From contig OY759266.1 of the NCBI GenBank assembly GCA_963662155.1, positions 1,626,001-1,690,000 of the forward strand: a DNA stretch of 64,000 bases, in the 5' to 3' direction. How positions within the stretch are numbered: the first letter of the stretch is position 1; every line of letters starts with the position of its first letter. Both the position numbers and the translations under genes were made by a program. The notes under the pieces were generated by a model, which searched no databases, had not been told where the DNA came from, and worked only from the letters and a program-made list of their open reading frames with translations. Positions 1 through 12,500 of this stretch are shown here, piece after piece. Origin of the DNA: Lamellibrachia columna (taxonomy: Eukaryota; Annelida; Polychaeta; Sabellida; Siboglinidae).

Positions 1-42
1 ATAGTCCAGGTGGGATGATGTTTTTATTGTACAAGTAGTGAA

Positions 43-131
43 TAGTGTTTACTGTGCTAGTAAATAGTGTTTAGTGTGCTAGTAAATAGTGTTTACTCTG
101 CTAGTAAATAGTGTTTACTGTGCTAGTAATT
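43..131. repeat. 22-bp minisatellite, about 4 copies
   Basis: Short tandem repeat of a unit containing agtgtttactgtgctagtaa, seen by eye. It lies in the presumed intron upstream of the first visible ABAT exon. Confidence 0.8.
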
Positions 132-204
132 AACATGTTTATTGAGCAATGCTGGTCAGTACTGTGCTATGGTATACATCTCTGCTATAAAAATTTTGTG
201 TTTA

Positions 205-402
205 TAGTGTGTTTACTATTGTTGTGTTTATAGTGTGTTTACTATTGTTGTATTTATGGTGTGTTTACTCTTGTTGTGTTTATGGTGTGTTTACTATTGT
301 TGTGTTTATAGTGTGTTTACTATTGTTGTGTTTATGGTGTGTTTACTCTTGTTGTGTTTATGGTGTGTTTACTATTGTTGTGTTTATAGTGTGTTTACTA
401 TT
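205..402. repeat. 26-bp minisatellite, about 7 copies
   Basis: Tandem units built on gtgtttatagtgtgtttac with a/g and a/c variants. The array ends about 45 bp before the first visible ABAT exon, so it sits in the acceptor-proximal part of that intron. The Cys/Val-rich open frames through it are repeat artefacts. Confidence 0.85.
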
Positions 403-444
403 GTATTAAACAAGCCACCAATTGTGTCCTGCTGTGATTGCCAG

Positions 445-587
445 TCTCCGCAGCCATAAGGCGTTGGTTTGCATCAGCGGTGGCTGTTGAACCTTTCAAC
501 CCCAAGGAACCGTCCGGACCCTCAATGAAGACCCCGGTCCCAGGCCCCAAATCCCAAGAGTTGATGAAGCAACTGGACGGGATGCAG
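445..587 (+). CDS. ABAT: ABAT exon A (N-terminal region, leader remnant)
   Basis: Encodes [15 protein letters not shown] followed by [20 protein letters not shown], the conserved N-terminal motif of ABAT. The Arg/Ala-rich first part looks like the end of a mitochondrial targeting leader. The donor is atgcag|gtgagt, phase 0. There is no ATG at the 5' side, so an upstream exon is required. The acceptor could be the AG at 443-444 or the one at 452-453; both need one base from the preceding exon. Confidence 0.85.
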
Positions 588-3500
588 GTGAGTGGCACTG
601 TGGTTAGAACATCGGACTCTCGATCACAAGAACCCGGGTTTTAACCCTTTTGTTGCCATTTCGAAGTTTAGGCAATTTCGCTCACTCCATATTGCTCCAG
701 TTCAGTTGTATAAATAAGTACTACACAAATGCAAATGAACAGTTTATGCACAGTAATTGCAGCATGGCTGAATGCTTTCCAGAAAAGTCAGGTCTGTCAG
801 GGGGTGGAATGACCAGGTCAGCCAGGGGGTGGAATGACCAGGTCAGCCAGGGGGTAGAATAACCAGGCCAGCCAGGGGGTGGAATGACCAGGTCTGCCAG
901 GGGGTGGAATGACCAGGTCTGCCAGGGGGTGGAATGACCAGGTCTGCCAGGGGGTGGAATGACCAGGTCTGCCAGGGGTGGAATGACCAGGTCTGCCAGG
1001 GGGTGGAATGACCAGGCCAGCCAGGGGGTGGAATGACCAGGTCAGCCAGGGGGTGGAATGACCAGGTCTGCCAGGGGTGGAATGACCAGGTCTGCCAGGG
1101 GGTGGAATGACTAGGTCTGCCAGGGGGTGGAATGACCAGGTCTGCCGGGGTGGAATGACCAGGTCTGCCAGGGGGTGGAATGACCAGGTCAGCCAGGGGA
1201 TGGAATGACCAGGCCAGCCAGGGGGTGGAATGACCAGGTCTGCCAGGGGGTGGAATGACCAGGTCTGCCAGGGGGTGGAATGACCAGGCCAGCCAGGGGG
1301 TGGAATGACCAGGCCAGCCAGGGGGTGGAATGACCAGGTCTGCCAGGGGTGGAATGACCAGGTCTGCCAGGGGTGGAATGACCAGGTCTGCCAGGGGGTG
1401 GAATGACCAGGTCTGCCAGGGGGTGGAATGACCAGGTCTGCCAGGGGGTGGAATGACCAGGTCTGCCAGGCGTTAGAATGACCAGGTCTGCCAGGGGGTG
1501 GAATGACCAGGTCTGCCAGGCGTTAGAATGACCAGGTCTGCCAGGCGTTAGAATGACCAGGTCATTTATATGACACATAATGTAGCTTGACAAACATGGT
1601 ATGCAACTTTGTAATGTACAGAGTTCGATAACAGACAAGATATTGAAAATTGGGGTTATCATTGATTAATATAGTTGGTAGTTTTTATGTTAAAAAGAGA
1701 GTTTGAGTTGACAGAGCTATCTACAGCTTGTGGCACTGATAACTAGGCCGGATGCACTGTTCTGCTAGCGCATGACATGTTTGGAGAAACAGCAGATTGT
1801 ATGGCACCATAGTGGCTGTAAATCAGCCAGCCAGACTGCTGTCTTGTAGCTGACCTCATAAAGTCCCACAGACCAGCCATGTGGACATCATCTTGACCCA
1901 GCACTGGGTCAGCAACATGGCTGTAGCCAGTGTGGTGCATCAGTCCAGTAGTTTCCTTCAGAAGCAACATGGCTGTAGCCAGTGTGGTGCATCAGTCAAG
2001 TAGTTTCCTTCAGAAACAACATGGCTGTAGCCAGTGTGGTGCATCAGTCCAGTAGTTTCCTTCAGAAACAACATGGCTGTAGCCAGTGTGGTGCATCAGT
2101 CAAGTAGTTTCCTTCAGAAGCAACATGGCTGTAGCCAGTGTGGTGCATCAGTCCAGTAGTTTCCTTCAGAAGCAACATGGCTGTAGCCAGTGTGGTGCAT
2201 CAGTCCAGTAGTTTCCTTCAGAAGCAACATGGCTGTAGCCAGTGTGGTGCATCAGTCCAGTAGTTTCCTTCAGAAGCAACATGGCTGTAGCCAGTGTGGT
2301 GCATCAGTCAAGTAGTTTCCTTCAGAAACAACATGGCTGTAGCCAGTGTGGTGCATCAGTCCAGTAGTTTCCTTCAGAAACAACATGGCTGTAGCCAGTG
2401 TGGTGCATCAGTCCAGTAGTTTCCTTCAGAAACAACATGGCTGTAGCCAGTGTGGTGCATCAGTCCAGTAGTTTCCTTCAGAAACAACATGGCTGTAGCC
2501 AGTGTGGTGCATCAGTCCAGTAGTTTCCTTCAGAAACAACATGGCTGTAGCCAGTGTGGTGCATCAGTCCAGTAGTTTCCTTCAGAAACAACATGGCTGT
2601 AGCCAGTGTGGTGCATCAGTCCAGTAGTTTCCTTCAGAAACAACATGGCTGTAGCCAGTGTGGTGCATCAGTCAAGTAGTTTCCTTCAGAAACAACATGG
2701 CTGTAGCCAGTGTGGTGCATCAGTCCAGTAGTTTCCTTCAGAAACAACATGGCTGTAGCCAGTGTGGTGCATCAGTCCAGTAGTTTCCTTCAGAAACAAC
2801 ATGGCTGTAGCCAGTGTGGTGCATCAGTCCAGTAGTTTCCTTCAGAAACAACATGGCTGTAGCCAGTGTGGTGCATCAGTCCAGTAGTTTCCTTCAGAAA
2901 CAACATGGCTGTAGCCAGTGTGGTGCATCAGTCCAGTAGTTTCCTTCAGAAACAACATGGCTGTAGCCAGTGTGGTGCATCAGTCCAGTAGTTTCCTTCA
3001 GAAACAACATGGCTGTAGCCAGTGTGGTGCATCAGTCCAGTAGTTTCCTTCAGAAACAACATGGCTGTAGCCAGTGTGGTGCATCAGTCCAGTAGTTTCC
3101 TTCAGAAACAACATGGCTGTAGCCAGTGTGGTGCATCAGTCCAGTAGTTTCCTTCAGAAACAACATGGCTGTAGCCAGTGTGGTGCATCAGTCCAGTAGT
3201 TTCCTTCAGAAACAACATGGCTGTAGCCAGTGTGGTGCATCAGTCCAGTAGTTTCCTTCAGAAACAACATGGCTGTAGCCAGTGTGGTGCATCAGTCCAG
3301 TAGTTTCCTTCAGAAACAACATGGCTGTAGCCAGTGTGGTGCATCAGTCCAGTAGTTTCCTTCAGAAACAACATGGCTGTAGCCAGTGTGGTGCATCAGT
3401 CCAGTAGTTTCCTTCAGAAACAACATGGCTGTAGCCAGTGTGGTGCATCAGTCCAGTAGTTTCCTTCAGAAACAACATGGCTGTAGCCAGTGTGGTGCAT

Positions 3501-6500
3501 CAGTCCAGTAGTTTCCTTCAGAAACAACATGGCTGTAGCCAGTGTGGTGCATCAGTCCAGTAGTTTCCTTCAGAAACAACATGGCTGTAGCCAGTGTGGT
3601 GCATCAGTCCAGTAGTTTCCTTCAGAAACAACATGGCTGTAGCCAGTGTGGTGCATCAGTCCAGTAGTTTCCTTCAGAAACAACATGGCTGTAGCCAGTG
3701 TGGTGCATCAGTCCAGTAGTTTCCTTCAGAAACAACATGGCTGTAGCCAGTGTGGTGCATCAGTCCAGTAGTTTCCTTCAGAAACAACATGGCTGTAGCC
3801 AGTGTGGTGCATCAGTCCAGTAGTTTCCTTCAGAAACAACATGGCTGTAGCCAGTGTGGTGCATCAGTCCAGTAGTTTCCTTCAGAAACAACATGGCTGT
3901 AGCCAGTGTGGTGCATCAGTCCAGTAGTTTCCTTCAGAAACAACATGGCTGTAGCCAGTGTGGTGCATCAGTCCAGTAGTTTCCTTCAGAAACAACATGG
4001 CTGTAGCCAGTGTGGTGCATCAGTCCAGTAGTTTCCTTCAGAAACAACATGGCTGTAGCCAGTGTGGTGCATCAGTCCAGTAGTTTCCTTCAGAAACAAC
4101 ATGGCTGTAGCCAGTGTGGTGCATCAGTCCAGTAGTTTCCTTCAGAAACAACATGGCTGTAGCCAGTGTGGTGCATCAGTCCAGTAGTTTCCTTCAGAAA
4201 CAACATGGCTGTAGCCAGTGTGGTGCATCAGTCCAGTAGTTTCCTTCAGAAACAACATGGCTGTAGCCAGTGTGGTGCATCAGTCCAGTAGTTTCCTTCA
4301 GAAACAACATGGCTGTAGCCAGTGTGGTGCATCAGTCCAGTAGTTTCCTTCAGAAACAACATGGCTGTAGCCAGTGTGGTGCATCAGTCCAGTAGTTTCC
4401 TTCAGAAACAACATGGCTGTAGCCAGTGTGGTGCATCAGTCCAGTAGTTTCCTTCAGAAACAACATGGCTGTAGCCAGTGTGGTGCATCAGTCCAGTAGT
4501 TTCCTTCAGAAACAACATGGCTGTAGCCAGTGTGGTGCATCAGTCCAGTAGTTTCCTTCAGAAACAACATGGCTGTAGCCAGTGTGGTGCATCAGTCCAG
4601 TAGTTTCCTTCAGAAACAACATGGCTGTAGCCAGTGTGGTGCATCAGTCCAGTAGTTTCCTTCAGAAACAACATGGCTGTAGCCAGTGTGGTGCATCAGT
4701 CCAGTAGTTTCCTTCAGAAACAACATGGCTGTAGCCAGTGTGGTGCATCAGTCCAGTAGTTTCCTTCAGAAACAACATGGCTGTAGCCAGTGTGGTGCAT
4801 CAGTCCAGTAGTTTCCTTCAGAAACAACATGGCTGTAGCCAGTGTGGTGCATCAGTCCAGTAGTTTCCTTCAGAAACAACATGGCTGTAGCCAGTGTGGT
4901 GCATCAGTCCAGTAGTTTCCTTCAGAAACAACATGGCTGTAGCCAGTGTGTTGCATCAGTCCAGTAGTTTCCTTCAGAAACAACATGGCTGTAGCCAGTG
5001 TGGTGCATCAGTCCAGTAGTTTCCTTCAGAAACAACATGGCTGTAGCCAGTGTGGTGCATCAGTCCAGTAGTTTCCTTCAGAAACAACATGGCTGTAGCC
5101 AGTGTGGTGCATCAGTCCAGTAGTTTCCTTCAGAAACAACATGGCTGTAGCCAGTGTGGTGCATCAGTCCAGTAGTTTCCTTCAGAAACAACATGGCTGT
5201 AGCCAGTGTGGTGCATCAGTCCAGTAGTTTCCTTCAGAAACAACATGGCTGTAGCCAGTGTGGTGCATCAGTCCAGTAGTTTCCTTCAGAAACAACATGG
5301 CTGTAGCCAGTGTGGTGCATCAGTCCAGTAGTTTCCTTCAGAAACAACAAGGCTGTAGCCAGTGTGGTGCATCAGTCCAGTAGTTTCCTTCAGAAACAAC
5401 ATGGCTGTAGCCAGTGTGGTGCATCAGTCCAGTAGTTTCCTTCAGAAACAACAAGGCTGTAGCCAGTGTGGTGCATCAGTCCAGTAGTTTCCTTCAGAAA
5501 CAACATGGCTGTAGCCAGTGTGGTGCATCAGTCCAGTAGTTTCCTTCAGAAACAACATGGCTGTAGCCAGTGTGGTGCATCAGTCCAGTAGTTTCCTTCA
5601 GAAACAACATGGCTGTAGCCAGTGTGGTGCATCAGTCCAGTAGTTTCCTTCAGAAACAACAAGGCTGTAGCCAGTGTGGTGCATCAGTCCAGTAGTTTCC
5701 TTCAGAAACAACATGGCTGTAGCCAGTGTGGTGCATCAGTCCAGTAGTTTCCTTCAGAAACAACATGGCTGTAGCCAGTGTGGTGCATCAGTCCAGTAGT
5801 TTCCTTCAGAAACAACATGGCTGTAGCCAGTGTGGTGCATCAGTCCAGTAGTTTCCTTCAGAAACAACATGGCTGTAGCCAGTGTGGTGCATCAGTCCAG
5901 TAGTTTCCTTCAGAAACAACATGGCTGTAGCCAGTGTGGTGCATCAGTCCAGTAGTTTCCTTCAGAAACAACATGGCTGTAGCCAGTGTGGTGCATCAGT
6001 CCAGTAGTTTCCTTCAGAAACAACATGGCTGTAGCCAGTGTGGTGCATCAGTCCAGTAGTTTCCTTCAGAAACAACATGGCTGTAGCCAGTGTGGTGCAT
6101 CAGTCCAGTAGTTTCCTTCAGAAACAACATGGCTGTAGCCAGTGTGGTGCATCAGTCCAGTAGTTTCCTTCAGAAACAACAAGGCTGTAGCCAGTGTGGT
6201 GCATCAGTCCAGTAGTTTCCTTCAGAAACAACATGGCTGTAGCCAGTGTGGTGCATCAGTCCAGTAGTTTCCTTCAGAAACAACATGGCTGTAGCCAGTG
6301 TGGTGCATCAGTCCAGTAGTTTCCTTCAGAAACAACATGGCTGTAGCCAGTGTGGTGCATCAGTCCAGTAGTTTCCTTCAGAAACAACATGGCTGTAGCC
6401 AGTGTGGTGCATCAGTCCAGTAGTTTCCTTCAGAAACAACATGGCTGTAGCCAGTGTGGTGCATCAGTCCAGTAGTTTCCTTCAGAAACAACAAGGCTGT

Positions 6501-9500
6501 AGCCAGTGTGGTGCATCAGTCCAGTAGTTTCCTTCAGAAACAACATGGCTGTAGCCAGTGTGGTGCATCAGTCCAGTAGTTTCCTTCAGAAACAACAAGG
6601 CTGTAGCCAGTGTGGTGCATCAGTCCAGTAGTTTCCTTCAGAAACAACATGGCTGTAGCCAGTGTGGTGCATCAGTCCAGTAGTTTCCTTCAGAAACAAC
6701 ATGGCTGTAGCCAGTGTGGTGCATCAGTCCAGTAGTTTCCTTCAGAAACAACATGGCTGTAGCCAGTGTGGTGCATCAGTCCAGTAGTTTCCTTCAGAAA
6801 CAACATGGCTGTAGCCAGTGTGGTGCATCAGTCCAGTAGTTTCCTTCAGAAACAACATGGCTGTAGCCAGTGTGGTGCATCAGTCCAGTAGTTTCCTTCA
6901 GAAACAACAAGGCTGTAGCCAGTGTGGTGCATCAGTCCAGTAGTTTCCTTCAGAAACAACATGGCTGTAGCCAGTGTGGTGCATCAGTCCAGTAGTTTCC
7001 TTCAGAAACAACAAGGCTGTAGCCAGTGTGGTGCATCAGTCCAGTAGTTTCCTTCAGAAACAACATGGCTGTAGCCAGTGTGGTGCATCAGTCCAGTAGT
7101 TTCCTTCAGAAACAACATGGCTGTAGCCAGTGTGGTGCATCAGTCCAGTAGTTTCCTTCAGAAACAACATGGCTGTAGCCAGTGTGGTGCATCAGTCCAG
7201 TAGTTTCCTTCAGAAACAACATGGCTGTAGCCAGTGTGGTGCATCAGTCCAGTAGTTTCCTTCAGAAACAACATGGCTGTAGCCAGTGTGGTGCATCAGT
7301 CCAGTAGTTTCCTTCAGAAACAACAAGGCTGTAGCCAGTGTGGTGCATCAGTCCAGTAGTTTCCTTCAGAAACAACATGGCTGTAGCCAGTGTGGTGCAT
7401 CAGTCCAGTAGTTTCCTTCAGAAACAACATGGCTGTAGCCAGTGTGGTGCATCAGTCCAGTAGTTTCCTTCAGAAACAACATGGCTGTAGCCAGTGTGGT
7501 GCATCAGTCCAGTAGTTTCCTTCAGAAACAACATGGCTGTAGCCAGTGTGGTGCATCAGTCCAGTAGTTTCCTTCAGAAACAACATGGCTGTAGCCAGTG
7601 TGGTGCATCAGTCCAGTAGTTTCCTTCAGAAACAACATGGCTGTAGCCAGTGTGGTGCATCAGTCCAGTAGTTTCCTTCAGAAACAACATGGCTGTAGCC
7701 AGTGTGGTGCATCAGTCCAGTAGTTTCCTTCAGAAACAACATGGCTGTAGCCAGTGTGGTGCATCAGTCCAGTAGTTTCCTTCAGAAACAACAAGGCTGT
7801 AGCCAGTGTGGTGCATCAGTCCAGTAGTTTCCTTCAGAAACAACATGGCTGTAGCCAGTGTGGTGCATCAGTCCAGTAGTTTCCTTCAGAAACAACATGG
7901 CTGTAGCCAGTGTGGTGCATCAGTCCAGTAGTTTCCTTCAGAAACAACATGGCTGTAGCCAGTGTGGTGCATCAGTCCAGTAGTTTCCTTCAGAAACAAC
8001 ATGGCTGTAGCCAGTGTGGTGCATCAGTCCAGTAGTTTCCTTCAGAAACAACATGGCTGTAGCCAGTGTGGTGCATCAGTCCAGTAGTTTCCTTCAGAAA
8101 CAACATGGCTGTAGCCAGTGTGGTGCATCAGTCCAGTAGTTTCCTTCAGAAAGTGCTTAGTTCCTTTAATTATTTAAAAACAGTTGAAGGATTATGACTA
8201 TTGTTAATTATTATGTTGATACTAGACTATTAATTTTACTGATAGGTTAGAAGAGCTAGAAACATTAGTTATGTTACCTAGTTTGAACTTTTCAAAATGC
8301 AAGGCATCTTGTCAGTATAACCTATTCTATGGCATCTTCTATTTGTAGAAATAAATGTTGTTTGCATCACTCGGTTCTGTCAAATACTGGACATGAGTAG
8401 TTCTACCAAACTCTGTGTTGAAGCTGTGAACAACAGCCTGTAAAGTCATGTACCCCTGTAGTTATAGCAGGGAGACAAGTTGTGTGTAAACAGAGTGATG
8501 AAGGAAAACAACTAAGTAAGCGAGAGCGGACGAATAGGTCAGCCTCCTAGAAAAGGCTATATCAAAACAGACTGTCCCAGTAGAAGACTACAACTATATT
8601 AACGATGTCTGCTGACCCGTCCTAGAATACCTACTGCACTCAAAGATGTTGTTCTAGAAAGCGAACAGTGTAGTTACATAAAGCAGGCAGGGGAGTGTCC
8701 AGATATATATTTGTGTGGGTTAGCCTAGGATGTCCAGAATAGTGGTCCACGACTGAGACTGCTCTGTTGACTTATAAGGACACGCCCTCCCTTCTGGGAG
8801 GACTCATCATGACTGTGCCTGGCGCAAGAGAGCGTATAAATGGATGCCAAAAATACAGATAGTCAGTTTAAGTTTAGCCTCGATGGAAGAGTGTTTAGTT
8901 TTAGTTCTAGTCTTGGTGGAAGAGAGTTAGAATGAGTTTTAGTTAGTCAGTTCTGGTGGGCGTACGACTACGCATAGATCTGTCATCATGTAGTCTTAGA
9001 CAACAGAAATGATTGTCTATGTATGTAACTGTATCATCTTTTGTCTGATTAAAGTCATAACGAGTTTACCTGGAATCTTCTGAGTGAAGTGAGTTCTTTC
9101 TATTACCGTGGTTATTGATGTCATTAAGCTAACCCTGAACGCAGTAGGGGGGACGCTTGTGACTAGGTGACTAACGGTATAGACGTAAGAAATGAGACAC
9201 TCACTTATGTAAAATCAGCTTGTTTATATGACAACATCAGAAAGACAGCTGAATTTTATAAGCCGATGTGTGGCTTTCTAACAGACATTGCAAGCAGTAT
9301 CACTAAAATTAGCCATATTTAATTAATGTATAATTAACACGCTCTCTGCAGTGACAAAGACAGCAATCAATAAATGGTCCTGGAACATCCTTTGTTGGGA
9401 ATTATTTTGTATATTGTGTAGTGAAGTATCATTCTGAAATTCCTGTAACATTTCAGAAAGCCATGATTTTTTTTTATTTATTAAAAATACAAGCGTTAAG

Positions 9501-12500
9501 CCCTAAATGTCACAGTCATAAAACCTATTCTAAATAAATATGTCACTTGTGATTGGTGTTTCCCCATCCATGTGACATGTTTCCCCATCCATGTGACGTG
9601 TTTCCCCATCCATGTGACATGTTTCCCCATCCATGTGACATGTTTCCCCATCCATGTGACATGTTTCTGCAGCACATTTATGATTATCTGTTCTAATTTC
9701 TGTTATTGCTTGCAAGTGTAACTGCCAATAAATATCACTTAATTTGCTACAAAATATGACAGAGGAAGTCTATTTTAATTTGCACCAATTAAGTAGTTGG
9801 TTGGATATGAATCTGTTAAACCAACTGCCAATACAAGACAGCACACGACAACACACGACAACACATGACAACACATGACAACACACGACAACACTCGACA
9901 ACACACGACAACACACGACAACACACGACGACACTCGACGACACACGACGACACACGACGACACACGACGACACACGACAACACACGACAACACACGACA
10001 ACACACGACAACACTCGACAACACACGACAACACACGACAACACACGACAACACACGACAACACTCGACAACACACGACAACACACGACAACACTCGACA
10101 ACACACGACAACACTCGACAACACACGACAACACACGACAACACACGACAACACATGACAACACTCAACAATGGACTTTCATTGTCGAGGAGTCAAAACA
10201 ATGAAAAGAAAGTTTCATTTTAAAAGTTAGTGTCATATATTTCAGTCTGTTTACTTCTCTGCGCAGTAGATCTGTGCCACTGTTGAGTCCTAGCCCTGAC
10301 TGGCTGTTGCAGGCAATGGAATCCATCCAGTTCTTCATAGACTATGACAAGAGTCAAGGCAACTATTTGGTCGATGCAGACGGAAACGTCCTCCTTGATA
10401 TGTACACACAGATCGCATCAATGCCACTGGGTAAGTCTAATGATATTTTGTTGACATCAGTGGTAAATGTATTTCTGTATTATATATCAATCAACCAGAT
10501 ATTTAGACAACATTGGGAGCAATATTTGTGCTTTTAGCGTAAATTTCCCTGACATTGAAATAAATTTGATAAAATGGTAAAGGATGTATATTTCATGTTC
10601 ATATTAAATAAAAGCTAAGCTACCAATTGTCAGTTGTACACAGTGAGAACAGTTGTACACAGTGAGAACAGTTTTACACAGTGAGAACAGTTGTACACAG
10701 TGAGAACAGTTGTACACAGTGAGAACAGTTTTACACAGTGAGAACAGTTGTACACAGTGAGAACAGTTGTACACAGTGAGAACAGTTGTACACAGTGAGA
10801 ACAGTTGTACACAGTGAGAACAGTTTTACACAGTGAGAACAGTTGTACACAGTGAGAACAGTTTTACACAGTGAGAACAGTTGTACACAGTGAGAACAGT
10901 TGTACACAGTGAGAACAGTTTTACACAGTGAGAACATTTGTACACAGTGAGAACAGTTGTACACAGTGAGAACAGTTGTACACAGTGAGAACAGTTGTAC
11001 ACAGTGAGAACAGTTGTACACAGTGAGAACAGTTTTACACAGTGAGAACAGTTGTACACAGTGAGAACAGTTGTACACAGTGAGAACAGTTGTACACAGT
11101 GAGAACAGTTGTACACAGTGAGAACAGTTTTACACAGTGAGAACAGTTTTACACAGTGAGAACAGTTGTACACAGTGAGAACAGCAATGGATTGTCTTTC
11201 TTTCTCATACAAAATTAACAGTAGATCAAGTTTCCATCCATTTCAGGTTACAATCATCCAAGTCTCATCCGCGCCTTGCAAGACCCGTCCAACCTGGTCA
11301 GTGAACACAATACTCAGTGTCAGACATGTCAGGATCTCATTCTGAAGGGAGAATTAATGAGTGGAGATGCATGGGGTGTCTTATATGTGGTGTCATCTAT
11401 GGGGTGTCTCGTGTGGGGTATCATATATGGGATGTCTTACGTGGGGTGTTTTATATGGGTTGTTTTATATGGGTTGTATTTTATGGGGTGGCTTATGTGG
11501 GGTGTCTTTTATGGGGCAACTTATATGGGGTGTCTTATTTGGGGTATCTTACATAAGGTATCATATATGGGGTGTCTTATATGGGGTATCATATATGGGA
11601 TGTCTTACATAGGGTATCTGTAAGATTTTTTTCCACAATTCAAAAGTAATTTTTTTTAAAAGTCCAATAATTAGGAATGAATTCACTTCACTTGTACTCA
11701 TTGACAGAGAGACTCTGGTATGTATTCTATGATGTTTGGTACTTGTACTCATTGACAGAGAGACTCTGGTATGTATTCTATGATGTTTGGTACTTGTACT
11801 CATTGACAGAGAGACTCTGGTATGTATTCTATGATGTTCGGTACTTGTACTCATTGACAGAGAGACTCTGGTATGTATTCTATAATGTTCGGTACATCAG
11901 TTCCTGAGGATACAGGCACCATAGAAGTTAATTATTATTATACGAAAGGAATTATAATCTCTTACAGAAGCACCTGGTGAACCGTCCAGCCCTGGGTAAC
12001 TTCCCCTCCACAGACTGGGTCGAGAGACTGCAGGCCTCCCTCATGGCAGTAAGTGTCAACCTCCCTCATGGCAGTAAGTGTCAACCTCCCTTATGCCAGT
12101 AAGTGTCAACCTCCCTCATGGCAGTAACTGTCAACCTTCCTCATGGCAGTAAGTGTCAACCTCCCTCATGGCAGTAACTGTCAACCTCCCTCATGCCAGT
12201 AACTGTCAACCTCCCTCATGGCAGTAAGTGTCAACCTCCCTCATGCCAGTAAGTGTCAACCTCCCTCATGTCAGTAAGTGTCAACCTTCCTCATGGCAGT
12301 AAGTGTCAACCTCCCTCATGGCAGTAACTGTCAACCTCCCTCATGGCAGTAAGTGTCAACCTCCCTCATGGCAGTAAGTGTCAACCTTCCTCATGGCAGT
12401 AAGTGTCAACCTCCCTTATGGCAGTAAGTGTCAACCTCCCTTATGGCAGTAACTGTCAACCTCCCTCATGGCAGTAACTGTCAACCTTCCTCATGGCAGT

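Noticed and set aside
1911..8153. CRISPR-like array
   Set aside because: Units are contiguous, with no unique spacers between repeats, and the genome is eukaryotic.
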